In this document: positions 1-6,592 of the stretch, in pieces | How the letters are laid out: every line of letters begins with the position of its first letter | Position numbering within the stretch: position 1 is the stretch's first letter | DNA from: an uncultured Acidobacteriia bacterium | GTDB lineage: Bacteria; Acidobacteriota; Terriglobia; Bryobacterales; Bryobacteraceae | Length of the DNA: 44,845 nucleotides | NCBI GenBank assembly: GCA_903825445.1 | Contig: CAIKAS010000045.1 | Location: 1-44,845 of the forward strand | Direction of reading: 5' to 3' | The notes under the pieces: generated by a model | What the model saw: the letters and a program-made list of their open reading frames with translations, nothing else | Databases searched by the model: none | What the model was told of the DNA's origin: nothing | Program-made: the position numbers and the translations under genes

Positions 1-2
1 AC

Positions 3-1232
3 AAACTCCCCTTAGTCGGGCGCGGCGCGGGCTCCGGTCTCAGCGGCGGAGCCATCCCCCGCGCCGGCGGCATCATGATCGGCTTCTCTCGCATGAACCG
101 CATCGTCGAAATCGATATCCCCAACGAGCGCGCCACCGTCGAACCCGGTGTCGTCAATCTGGATGTCACCGCCGCGGTAGCGCCCTTCGGCTACTTCTAC
201 GCGCCCGATCCTTCCAGTCAGCGCGCCTGCACGATTGGCGGTAACGTCGCGGAAAATGCCGGTGGTCCGCACACACTTGCCTACGGAGTTACAACGAATC
301 ACATCCTCGGCCTTGAATATGTTCTGCCCGATGGCACCATCCACACCACCTCTGCCGATTCGCCGGGCTACGACCTGATCGGTCTCCTCACCGGCTCCGA
401 AGGCACCATGGCGCTGACGACGAAGGTAACCGTGCGCCTGATGCGCCAGCCCGAGCGCGTGAAAACGATCCTCGCCATCTGTAACGCCGCCAGCGACGCC
501 GCCGATACGGTGGCCGAGATCACCGCCCGCGCTATCACTCCCGTCGCCGTCGAAATGCTGGATGGCGAAATGCTCCGCATGGTGGAAGACGCCACGCACG
601 CCGGCTACCCGAAGGACGCCGCGGCTGTGTTGCTGATCGAACTCGAAGGCCTCGCCGAATCGGTGGAAGAGCAGGTGGAGCATATTCGCGAGGCGTGCGA
701 AAAATGCGGCGTGCGTGAAGTCCGCGTGGCCCGCACGGCTGAAGAGCGCGACTTGCTGTGGAAGGGGCGCAAGAACGCGTTCGGCGCAGTTGGTCGCGTG
801 AGTCCCTCGTACTACGTGCAGGATGGTGTAGTGCCTCGTACGCAAATCGCGCCAACACTGCGGTGCATCGCGGAAGTAGCGGCGAAACACGGCCTCAGCA
901 TCAGCAATATATTCCACGCGGGCGATGGCAACATGCACCCGATCATCCTTTTCAACTCGCATGTGGAAGGCGAACTGGAAAAAGCGAAGGCGGCGGGCGA
1001 AGAGATTCTGCAGTGGTGCATCGACGTCGGCGGTTCCATCACGGGCGAGCATGGCGTCGGCATGGAGAAGAGCGAGATGATGGCGCACCTGTTCTCCGGC
1101 GATTCGCTCGATTGCATGGGGAGACTGAAGGCGATCTTCGATCCCGAGTGCAGGCTGAACCCCGGTAAGGTGCTGCCGACCGGACGAGGCTGCATGGAGA
1201 TTCGGCAGCGCGGCGACAGCCCCCTTTTCTAA
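3..1232 (+). CDS. glcD: FAD-linked oxidase, GlcD-type (5' end outside window)
   Basis: The open frame already runs at the window edge, so the start lies upstream; 409 residues are visible. Family: FAD-binding PCMH-type oxidases (glycolate oxidase subunit GlcD, D-lactate dehydrogenase), which oxidise 2-hydroxy acids to 2-oxo acids. Seen: the FAD pyrophosphate loop GRGAGSGLSGGA is encoded within the first 50 bases, upstream of the first in-frame ATG (75), which shows that this ATG is not the true start. Then come APDPSSQ, TIGGNVAENAGGP and the C-terminal domain motifs HAGDGNMHP and GGSITGEHGVG, ending in a normal LNPGKVLP tail. A GlcE/GlcF partner is not in view; the next gene downstream is unrelated. 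Which hydroxy acid is used cannot be read from sequence. Confidence 0.9.
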   Translation, partial: KLPLVGRGAGSGLSGGAIPRAGGIMIGFSRMNRIVEIDIPNERATVEPGVVNLDVTAAVAPFGYFYAPDPSSQRACTIGGNVAENAGGPHTLAYGVTTNHILGLEYVLPDGTIHTTSADSPGYDLIGLLTGSEGTMALTTKVTVRLMRQPERVKTILAICNAASDAADTVAEITARAITPVAVEMLDGEMLRMVEDATHAGYPKDAAAVLLIELEGLAESVEEQVEHIREACEKCGVREVRVARTAEERDLLWKGRKNAFGAVGRVSPSYYVQDGVVPRTQIAPTLRCIAEVAAKHGLSISNIFHAGDGNMHPIILFNSHVEGELEKAKAAGEEILQWCIDVGGSITGEHGVGMEKSEMMAHLFSGDSLDCMGRLKAIFDPECRLNPGKVLPTGRGCMEIRQRGDSPLF

Positions 1233-1445
1233 CTCACTTTAGAAAACGGTCACTCTGCTAATCCGCAAATTTACCGATCTGCGACGCCACCGAGCGCGAC
1301 CCGTACCGAGCCGTGACCGTAAGGGAGCGGTACTCTACAACAGGTCTCCCAGAGAAACTTCCATTGGCAAGCGCTTGTGCGCCCGGTGAAAATCCGTAGC
1401 TTTATCCCGCCTCCCGGCGCTATAATCTCCTCAAGCGGAGGCAAC
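1233..1445. other. intergenic region with repeat-like segment and promoter
   Basis: 213 bases between the FAD oxidase and a small membrane ORF. It holds a short GACCGTAAGGGAGCGG motif (about 1315-1330) that has a near copy at about 39149-39163, and the -10 element at 1421. No convincing terminator hairpin was seen after the oxidase. Confidence 0.5.
1421..1441 (+). promoter_or_regulatory. -10 box TATAAT and Shine-Dalgarno GGAGG for the 67-aa ORF
   Basis: A perfect TATAAT lies at 1421-1426 and a GGAGG at 1437-1441, four bases before an ATG at 1446. The -35 region is weak. The predicted transcript start (about 1433) falls inside the longer in-frame extension (1377 onward), so the ATG at 1446 is the likely start. 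Confidence 0.55.
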
Positions 1446-1649
1446 ATGACCCTCGATCCGAAGCAACTGGTATTCCTCGCCGTGGTCGCGGTATTAACTG
1501 GCCTATTCGTCATCTACCGTCGAAAAATCGTCGAGTGGCTTCTCGAGAACCGTTGGGGTGGCGGGCCGCGCCCACCGTCACATCCGTTGCCGTCAAATGA
1601 CGCGACCATTCTGCGCCGGAAGCGACGCGCTACCGTCGTCCAATCATAA
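1446..1649 (+). CDS. small single-pass membrane protein (67 aa), hypothetical
   Basis: Unrecognised. A hydrophobic stretch (about residues 8-24, LVFLAVVAVLTGLFVIY) is followed by basic residues (RRK) and then a Gly/Pro- and Arg-rich tail, so one N-terminal membrane helix with a short cytoplasmic tail is the simplest topology. The start is chosen because of the GGAGG and the TATAAT just upstream; a longer in-frame reading from 1377 would begin before the predicted transcription start. A second tiny membrane ORF follows 15 bases later with its own Shine-Dalgarno, suggesting a bicistronic message. Function unknown. Confidence 0.5.
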   Translation: MTLDPKQLVFLAVVAVLTGLFVIYRRKIVEWLLENRWGGGPRPPSHPLPSNDATILRRKRRATVVQS

Positions 1650-1664
1650 GCAGGAGAGTCGGTA

Positions 1665-1748
1665 ATGTTGCGCGTTCACCTTAAAACCATCGGTCAGGCC
1701 ATCGTATTGCTGATTCTTACCGCATTGATATCTCACTTCACAAAATAG
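1665..1748 (+). CDS. very small hydrophobic peptide (27 aa)
   Basis: An ATG at 1665, preceded by AGGAG (1652-1656) eight bases upstream, opens a 27-codon frame whose middle is a membrane helix (AIVLLILTALI) and which ends at TAG 1746-1748. It lies 15 bases after the 67-aa membrane ORF on the same strand. Coding status rests only on the ribosome-binding site, the hydrophobic core and the position; it could be a chance ORF. Nothing else obvious lies in the 138 bases that follow before the HNH gene. Confidence 0.35.
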   Translation: MLRVHLKTIGQAIVLLILTALISHFTK

Positions 1749-1886
1749 CAAAAGCGGCCACCCCCAAAAAGCCGGTGCCGTTGTTTGTTGAATTATATCT
1801 CCCTTTTTTTCAGTAACCTGCCAAAATAGCCGACTTTTCCCAGTCCTGCCGATTGCTAATCTCCAGTCGGGAGTACCTAAGCGAAA

Positions 1887-2516
1887 ATGGCACTGGAAAT
1901 AGATTTTATGCGGTCTTACGACGATGCCTCCATCCTGGCGGAACTGCGGCGCGTCGCGGAAATGATAGGGAAGCGCACGCTCAGTGCGCGCGACGTCAAC
2001 GAACATGCCCGCATGGCCGCCGTCACTGTCATTAGAAAACTCGGCTCTATGGAGCAAGCCAACGCGGCGGCCGGACTCGTTCCCCCCAAGAAATGGACGA
2101 ACGCGGAAATGCTGGCCATCGTCGTCGAACTATGGGAAAGAACTCGGGCATACAATGGTCGCAGTCCGAAAGTGGCCGACATCCAGCGGTATGGCTGCCC
2201 GGTCACGGCGAGCATGCTCTGCACCCGCTTTGGCACTTGGAGGAAGACCCTCCTCGCGGCTGCCGGCGCCGCCGATGGTCTCCCGCCTTCGTCTCACCCT
2301 TCTCAGGCCAGGGAAGGGCGTCGTTCAATTAGCGCCCGCATTCGCTTCACCGTATTCAGGCGCGATAACTATACTTGCCAGATCTGCAAGAAGGCGGGAG
2401 TGGAACTGGAAGTGGACCACATTATTCCGGCGAGCAAAGGCGGCTCCGATGCGCGTCTCAACCTCCAGGCAGCGTGCCTGCCGTGTAATCGCGGTAAGAG
2501 CGATTCCATGCAGTGA
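1887..2516 (+). CDS. HNH endonuclease with homing-endonuclease-associated repeats
   Basis: A 209-residue nuclease. The C-terminal HNH domain has C164/C167 (CQIC), the DH pair D177-H178, N192 and C197/C200 (CLPC), i.e. the two CxxC zinc knuckles and the beta-beta-alpha-metal core typical of HNH enzymes that cut DNA. The first 130 residues hold two copies of a helical unit ending in LG(S)M..A..AAGL and FGTWRKTLLAAAGA, which match the HNH-associated repeat often fused to homing-type nucleases and thought to bind DNA. It is free-standing: no intron, intein, methylase or phage gene adjoins it. The ATG at 1887 has a distant GGGAG upstream. Role (selfish nuclease, defence or repair) is open. Confidence 0.8.
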   Translation: MALEIDFMRSYDDASILAELRRVAEMIGKRTLSARDVNEHARMAAVTVIRKLGSMEQANAAAGLVPPKKWTNAEMLAIVVELWERTRAYNGRSPKVADIQRYGCPVTASMLCTRFGTWRKTLLAAAGAADGLPPSSHPSQAREGRRSISARIRFTVFRRDNYTCQICKKAGVELEVDHIIPASKGGSDARLNLQAACLPCNRGKSDSMQ

Positions 2517-2551
2517 GCCCGGCTTGCCCGCTGGCATGGTCGCAATCCTGC

Positions 2552-3049
2552 CTATTTCTTCGGTGCCATCAACAGGCGAATGCGGTCATTTGCTGGCATA
2601 TCATCCGGCCCGCGCACAGCTTCGCCGATTGCGATGAATTGCCGCGTGATCGGGTCCAGCTTCGCATCGGTTACACCAAGCTCAGTGAGTGTAGTCCTCA
2701 ATTGCCGCGCCAGTCCGAAATTCGTGACTCCGGAACCCCGCAGCATATCCGCCATGCACTCGCTCAGTGCTGAAACGTGGGCGCTATCGACCTGTCTACC
2801 CGACGTGAAGTCGGCCAGCGAAGAGACAAATGACGCGACCAGTTCTCTCGAAGGCTGACTGCCACTCCGTGCGATTGCCATCAATGCGTTCGTGAGCTTG
2901 TCGTTCGTTTCAGCAATCGTCGCGCTTCTCCGGATTGCCGCACTCACCAGCGGATTTAGCTTTGCGGCAATTTCCGTATCGGATGCGGCCGGGGCTTGCG
3001 CAATGAGTGTGCCGAATGCCGCCAGCGCGCAAATGAGAATCCGGTACAT
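2552..3049 (-). CDS. secreted hypothetical protein (165 aa)
   Basis: Starts with a clear signal peptide (MYRILICALAAFGTLIAQAPAAS; cleavage probably after the Ala-rich stretch near residue 20). The mature part is mostly helical in composition, rich in Ala, Ser, Thr and Leu, with one Cys and no motif I recognise. It ends in a basic MAPKK. It lies downstream of cysE on the same strand with only 30 bases between them, so it may be the last gene of a nuoI-cysE transcript. Codon use is like its neighbours. Function unknown. Confidence 0.65.
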   Translation of the reverse strand: MYRILICALAAFGTLIAQAPAASDTEIAAKLNPLVSAAIRRSATIAETNDKLTNALMAIARSGSQPSRELVASFVSSLADFTSGRQVDSAHVSALSECMADMLRGSGVTNFGLARQLRTTLTELGVTDAKLDPITRQFIAIGEAVRGPDDMPANDRIRLLMAPKK

Positions 3050-3079
3050 GTCCGGATCTTAACACCAAAACGCGCCGGC

Positions 3080-3736
3080 TTAGGGTTTCGCCGACAGTTT
3101 CGCCGCGTCCAGCAGCGCCTTCAGTTTCTCTTCCAGATCGCCCACGCGCTGCTTGAGCTCTTCAATCTCTTCGCCTTCCGGGTCCGGCATCAGACCGTGA
3201 TCAAGCACGCCTTCATGCGGTACGCGGTATCGCACCACCCGCCCCGGAATCCCCACTACCGTCGAATTGTCCGGCACCGAATGCACCACCACCGATCCCG
3301 CCCCGATGCGCGCATTATCCCCAATCCGAATCCCGCCCAGCACCTTCGCGCCCGTGCCGATGACCACGTTGTTGCCAATGGTCGGATGCCGCTTGCCCAC
3401 CTCATTGCCGGTGCCGCCCAGCGTCACGTTCTGGTAAATCAAAACATCGTCGCCGATCTCCGCCGTTTCGCCAATCACCACACCCATCCCGTGATCGATG
3501 AAAAAGCGACGTCCAATCGTGGCGCCGGGGTGGATTTCGATGCCCGTGAAAAATCGCGAGATCTGAGAAATCACGCGCGGCACCAGCGGTACATGAGCTT
3601 TGTAGAGTTTGTGCGCGACTCGGTGCGCCAGAGCCGCGTGGAAACCCGGATAGCACAGGAAGATCTCGAGGACGCTCTTGGCCGCCGGGTCCTCGCGAAA
3701 AATTGTGTCGATCTGTTCCCGGATTACACCGAACAT
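3080..3736 (-). CDS. cysE: serine O-acetyltransferase
   Basis: Cytoplasmic enzyme of cysteine synthesis: acetyl-CoA + L-serine gives O-acetylserine. The 218-residue length fits the short EpsC/plant-bacterial SAT type. Residues 1-60 form the helical N-terminal part (HRVAHKLY), followed by the left-handed beta-helix of hexapeptide repeats with the hallmarks [13 protein letters not shown] (Asp81-His82), VTLGGTG and RHPTIG. The last 45 residues are a charged, coiled-coil-like tail ([20 protein letters not shown]) that is longer than in minimal homologues. The ATG at 3736 is 39 bases after the nuoI stop, so the two are likely cotranscribed. No O-acetylserine sulfhydrylase gene is in the window. 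Confidence 0.93.
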   Translation of the reverse strand: MFGVIREQIDTIFREDPAAKSVLEIFLCYPGFHAALAHRVAHKLYKAHVPLVPRVISQISRFFTGIEIHPGATIGRRFFIDHGMGVVIGETAEIGDDVLIYQNVTLGGTGNEVGKRHPTIGNNVVIGTGAKVLGGIRIGDNARIGAGSVVVHSVPDNSTVVGIPGRVVRYRVPHEGVLDHGLMPDPEGEEIEELKQRVGDLEEKLKALLDAAKLSAKP

Positions 3737-3775
3737 AATTTGCCTTGCACGTGAAGGCAGTTGTTTGGATGCCGC

Positions 3776-4276
3776 CTAGTGGGCGCCGGCTTCAACATGT
3801 TCTGTGATCACCGGCGGCTTCGCGCCTTCCGGGATCTTCACGAGCATATCTTCCTTGCGGTAGATGAGCGTCGAGGTGTTGTAGCTGGCGATTTCAAAAC
3901 CATGGCCGTGCGTGATGGCATCGGTCGGGCAGGCTTCCACGCAATAGCCGCAGAAAATGCAGCGGCTGTAATCGATGTTATAAACCTTGGCGTAGCGCTC
4001 GCCGCCGCTGATGCGCACCTGTTCGGTATTCTCCGCAGCTTCGATGTAGATGCAGTTGGAAGGGCATGCCGCCGCGCACAGAAAACAGGCGACGCACTTC
4101 TCCATGCCGTTTTCGTCGCGTTGCAGTTCGTGGACGCCGCGATAACGTTCCTGCAGCTTCGCCGGCTCGTCCGGGTAATTCTCCGTCACCGTAGGAGCCA
4201 TCATCTCCTTCAGCGTGACGCCCATGCCCTTTACGACAGCGGAAGCCGCATCTATTACTTCACCGAGGTTTGCCAT
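3776..4276 (-). CDS. nuoI: NADH-quinone oxidoreductase subunit I (orphan)
   Basis: 166 residues with two classical CxxCxxCxxxCP clusters (C61-C64-C67-C71 and C106-C109-C112-C116) that bind the N6a/N6b 4Fe-4S centres carrying electrons toward quinone in complex I. The surrounding sequence (NYPDEPAKLQERYRGVHEL, YNIDYSRCIFCGYCVEACPTDAI) is that of true NuoI rather than a general ferredoxin. What is odd is the context: no other nuo gene is present, and the gene sits upstream of cysE. Either the nuo genes are scattered in this genome or this is a second copy serving another partner. Confidence in the family is high; assembly into complex I is inference. Confidence 0.9.
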   Translation of the reverse strand: MANLGEVIDAASAVVKGMGVTLKEMMAPTVTENYPDEPAKLQERYRGVHELQRDENGMEKCVACFLCAAACPSNCIYIEAAENTEQVRISGGERYAKVYNIDYSRCIFCGYCVEACPTDAITHGHGFEIASYNTSTLIYRKEDMLVKIPEGAKPPVITEHVEAGAH

Positions 4277-4345
4277 GTCGAATCTCTAATTATCGTACCA
4301 GTCGATACTGCGGGGCACGTCGCCAATCTCCCAGGGCAGGAATGT

Positions 4346-4368
4346 GGGGCAGATTGGTAATCTGCCCC
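4346..4368. repeat. interspersed palindromic hairpin element (GGGGCAGATT stem)
   Basis: Perfect 10-bp arms GGGGCAGATT (4346-4355) and AATCTGCCCC (4359-4368) around a 3-base loop. It begins directly beyond the stop codon of the antitoxin-like gene on the minus strand. The flanks (about 4290-4400) contain further partial repeats of CCAGGGCA type (4332 and 4376). From memory, chance translations of such elements recur in hypothetical proteins from Acidobacteria and related phyla, which suggests a dispersed repeat. The terminator after tsf uses nearly the same stem. It may also act as a terminator here, though no T-run follows. Confidence 0.6.
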
Positions 4369-4369
4369 G

Positions 4370-4645
4370 TTAATCCCAGGGCAAACTAGCCTGCCATATC
4401 CAAACCGTGGCCTTCGCGTTTCCCCGCTCGACCAGCTCTGCGAGGACGTCAGGATCGGTTCTTGGCACACGCGCCCCCGCCGAGCGCATCAGCGTCCCAT
4501 TCTTCAGCGCATTTTCGAATTCCCGCCGCGTTTCCCGACGACCCTCCGGACCCGCGTACCAGTCGATCTCCTCGCCCCCGGACCCAGCTTCATGACGTTT
4601 TGTCGATTTCAATGGATACACGACATCTCTTTCGCGTTGATTCAT
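4370..4645 (-). CDS. antitoxin-like hypothetical protein, probably 3'-truncated
   Basis: 91 residues from ATG 4645; a GTG at 4690 and a TTG at 4612 are other possible starts. The stretch EIDWYAGPEGRRETRREFENALKNG followed by RVPRTDPDVLAELVERGNAKAT resembles the middle of CopG/BrnA-type antitoxins as I remember them. In such proteins this is followed by a further 30 or so residues of ribbon-helix-helix. Here the frame ends at once with WIWQASLPWD at the edge of an interspersed hairpin element. No toxin gene lies next to it, only FNR upstream and nuoI downstream. It therefore looks like a solitary remnant. The family call is tentative and the gene may be a pseudogene. Confidence 0.4.
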   Translation of the reverse strand: MNQRERDVVYPLKSTKRHEAGSGGEEIDWYAGPEGRRETRREFENALKNGTLMRSAGARVPRTDPDVLAELVERGNAKATVWIWQASLPWD

Positions 4646-4696
4646 TCGTAAGTGCCGCAACAGGCCGTACCGTTCTGAGCAAACTTCCACGCTGCC

Positions 4697-5371
4697 TCAG
4701 TCGTACTTTTCGTAAATTATGCGCTTCCGGTCAACCCCTGCCGCCTTCAACTGCCCGCGTAACTCGTCCACCATCTCGCGCAGCCCGCAGATGTAAATAT
4801 CTACATCGCGCCGCCCATCCAGCGCCTGCATTACGTGCGGCTGCACGCGCCCTGTTCGGCCCGTCCACTCCGCGCCTGCCCGCGTCAGGGTCGGCCAGTA
4901 CCAAAACCCCGGCCGCGACCCTTCCAGCGCACGCCATTCCTCGTCGTAGAGCAATCCGTTTTCGTGCCGCGTCCCAAAAATCAGCGTGCAGTTGCCTGGC
5001 AGGCCATGTGCCAAAAACGAGCGGAACGGCGCAATCCCCGTACCCGTTGCCACCAGAATCGAATCCGACCCCGTTGGACGCGGCGTGAACGTGCCATAGG
5101 GGCCCTTAAACTCAATCTCATCGCCCGGTTGCCGCTCGAACAGCCACGGCGAAAACTGCCCGTCCGGCACCAAATTCGCGCAGAGCCCGAACCGTCGCCC
5201 GTTGGGTGGTGTCGCGATCGAATAGGCTCGCGTGATTCCCGCCCCATCCACGTTCGCAGTGATCGATAAAAACTGCCCGGGGACAAACGCCCCGTTCCAA
5301 TCGACAGCTTCAAACTCAAAGTGCCGTGCTGCGGGGCCAAGTTCCCGCCAGCCGATCAGACTTGCTTTCAC
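4697..5371 (-). CDS. ferredoxin-NADP reductase-like FAD/NAD-binding oxidoreductase
   Basis: 224 residues with the FNR-family two-domain fold. The FAD domain has R48-A-Y-S-I (flavin phosphate contact) and GPYGTF at 90-95; the NAD(P) domain has VATGTGIAPFRS at 107-118 and YICGLREMVDELRGQLKAAG near the C-terminus, ending with the usual EKYD. There is no 2Fe-2S domain, so it should pass electrons between NAD(P)H and a separate partner such as ferredoxin or flavodoxin. Its GTG start overlaps the TGA of the CbiX-like gene (GTGA, 5371-5368), so the two are translationally coupled. Partner and direction of electron flow are unknown; a role in tetrapyrrole or sulfite metabolism is only suggested by the neighbour. 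Confidence 0.87.
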   Translation of the reverse strand: MKASLIGWRELGPAARHFEFEAVDWNGAFVPGQFLSITANVDGAGITRAYSIATPPNGRRFGLCANLVPDGQFSPWLFERQPGDEIEFKGPYGTFTPRPTGSDSILVATGTGIAPFRSFLAHGLPGNCTLIFGTRHENGLLYDEEWRALEGSRPGFWYWPTLTRAGAEWTGRTGRVQPHVMQALDGRRDVDIYICGLREMVDELRGQLKAAGVDRKRIIYEKYD

Positions 5372-5748
5372 AGCGCCGACTCTGCCTCACTTCCCGCGAG
5401 CGCCCGTTCTACCAGGATTTTCGCCAAACCCGGATGCCCGTCCAGTGGTGGCGCAACTCGTATGTCAATACCAAACCGCCGCATCAATTCTTCCACAATC
5501 TTCGGCAGATCTCGCTGTAAATGGATTCCCAGCGTCAGGAAGTAAGGCAGCACCAGCACTTCTCTCGCACCCAGCTGCACCAGCTTGTCCACTGCCGCAT
5601 CCAGCTTCGGATCGCATTCGAGGAACGCCGTCTCGTAGAGCGGCCATCCGCCTTCCAGCGCCGCATGGCTTGCCACCACGCGTACCGCCTCGTTAGCGGA
5701 AGCCATGCTCGACCCATGCCCAAACACGACAATGCCGGTTCGCGCCAT
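5368..5748 (-). CDS. cbiX: CbiX/SirB-type sirohydrochlorin chelatase-like protein
   Basis: At 126 residues it has the length of the small single-domain CbiX class, which inserts cobalt (or iron, in SirB) into sirohydrochlorin for cobamide or siroheme synthesis. Seen: the catalytic-type His in VVFGHGSS (H11) and a second His in LPYFLTLGIHLQRDLP (H76), plus the family pattern ETAFLECDPKLDAAV. The metal ligands expected for the class are thus present. It begins two bases after the upstream stop and ends inside the next start codon, so it is the middle gene of a compact operon. No other cobalamin or siroheme gene is in the window, so the metal and pathway are open. Confidence 0.82.
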   Translation of the reverse strand: MARTGIVVFGHGSSMASANEAVRVVASHAALEGGWPLYETAFLECDPKLDAAVDKLVQLGAREVLVLPYFLTLGIHLQRDLPKIVEELMRRFGIDIRVAPPLDGHPGLAKILVERALAGSEAESAL

Positions 5749-5750
5749 CG

Positions 5751-6407
5751 CTAAAGAATGACCCGCGGCTCGTCGTCCGCGCTCAAGATCTCATCCTGCT
5801 GCTCTTCCTGTTTCATATCCACATAGAACTGCGAAAGGAACACCAGGAACGCCTTGCAGCGCGCCCGACCGTTATTCAGCCCGAACGCCACGCGTTGCAG
5901 GAAAACCAGCACCTTGAGCACGGTCTCCTCGGGCAGCGGCTTCATCGCGTCAGCCTCCCGAATCCGCTTTTGGATGTCTTCGATCCTGGCCTTCACGCTC
6001 TCGAACATATCGGCCGCAATCGGGTTCACCGGTGTTGCTTCCACAATGAGCCCGGAACCCAGGGCACTCCAGACTTTCACCAGCCCTTCAAGCGCATCCG
6101 CCGCGTCCGTATCGAGGGCATTGGCATGCGGTCGCGCTCCCTCGAACATGGCCGACCCAGCCAGTACAATCAAAAACTCATTGGCGCGCAGGAAATCGTC
6201 GTCCATTTCGATGCCCTTGCCCGGCATAGCCGCCGGATCGGACGCCGGCTTTTTCTCGTGCCTGTGAGCTTCGGCGAGGTACTCGCAGCTCAGTGGGCAA
6301 TCAATCGTCTGTTCACGTCCGGCGCCGCAGCACCCTGGACAAATCTCTTCTTTGATTCCTTCGCAGAATCTCTTCGGTTTAGCGGTCTTGCAGATGGCGC
6401 ATGGCAC
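5751..6407 (-). CDS. Cys-rich N-terminus, helical hypothetical protein (218 aa)
   Basis: Not recognised by name. Residues 1-45 carry eight cysteines (C3, C6, C15, C23, C26, C27, C37, C41), including CAIC and CPGCC, a pattern that suggests one or two zinc sites. The remaining 170 residues are acidic and helical, with a hydrophobic segment (KVLVFLQRVAFGLNNG) but no clear membrane helix. It is the first gene of a three-gene operon with the CbiX-like and FNR-like genes (two-base gap). The GTG start at 6407 lies six bases after a TATACT box read on the minus strand, suggesting a leaderless message. Metal delivery to the chelatase is an appealing guess, not shown. Confidence 0.7.
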   Translation of the reverse strand: MPCAICKTAKPKRFCEGIKEEICPGCCGAGREQTIDCPLSCEYLAEAHRHEKKPASDPAAMPGKGIEMDDDFLRANEFLIVLAGSAMFEGARPHANALDTDAADALEGLVKVWSALGSGLIVEATPVNPIAADMFESVKARIEDIQKRIREADAMKPLPEETVLKVLVFLQRVAFGLNNGRARCKAFLVFLSQFYVDMKQEEQQDEILSADDEPRVIL

Positions 6408-6410
6408 GTA

Positions 6411-6420
6411 TTTAGTATAG
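6411..6420. promoter_or_regulatory. overlapping divergent -10 elements
   Basis: The minus strand reads TATACT (6419-6414), six bases before the GTG at 6407 of the Cys-rich gene. The plus strand reads TAGTAT (6413-6418), with TTGCAG at 6388-6393 as a possible -35 for the 49-aa/photolyase operon. The two -10 elements share the same bases, so the divergent operons may exclude each other. Confidence 0.45.
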
Positions 6421-6442
6421 GAGCAGGCCCCATAAACGAACC

Positions 6443-6592
6443 ATGCGAACCAACCTCTTCATCAAGGTGATTGTCGAACACGACAAAAAGGAACTCCCCG
6501 AAAAACTCGGCGCGGAACTGTGCCGGATGTTGGAAAAGAACTACATCGTCCGCCGCGCCGAGCTCTCCAGCGTGGCGCCGGTCGAAGATTGA
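6443..6592 (+). CDS. small conserved-looking protein (49 aa) coupled to photolyase
   Basis: ATG 6443 opens a 49-residue frame with balanced charge: a beta-like start (TNLFIKVIVEHD), then a charged helix (KKELPEKLGAELCRMLEKNY), then a short beta-like end (IVRRAELSSV). The composition is that of a folded protein, not a random shadow. Its TGA (6590-6592) overlaps the photolyase ATG (6592-6594) as TGATG, a classical coupling arrangement. A GGAGCAGG lies somewhat far upstream (about 15-20 bases). I do not recognise the family. It may be a small partner or regulator of the photolyase operon. Confidence 0.6.
   Translation: MRTNLFIKVIVEHDKKELPEKLGAELCRMLEKNYIVRRAELSSVAPVED

Noticed and set aside
12..1088. 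358-codon minus-strand frame opposite the FAD oxidase
   Set aside because: Antisense shadow; the plus frame carries the full family motifs.
2996..4360. Two plus-strand frames opposite cysE and nuoI
   Set aside because: Both are exact shadows of the minus-strand enzymes.
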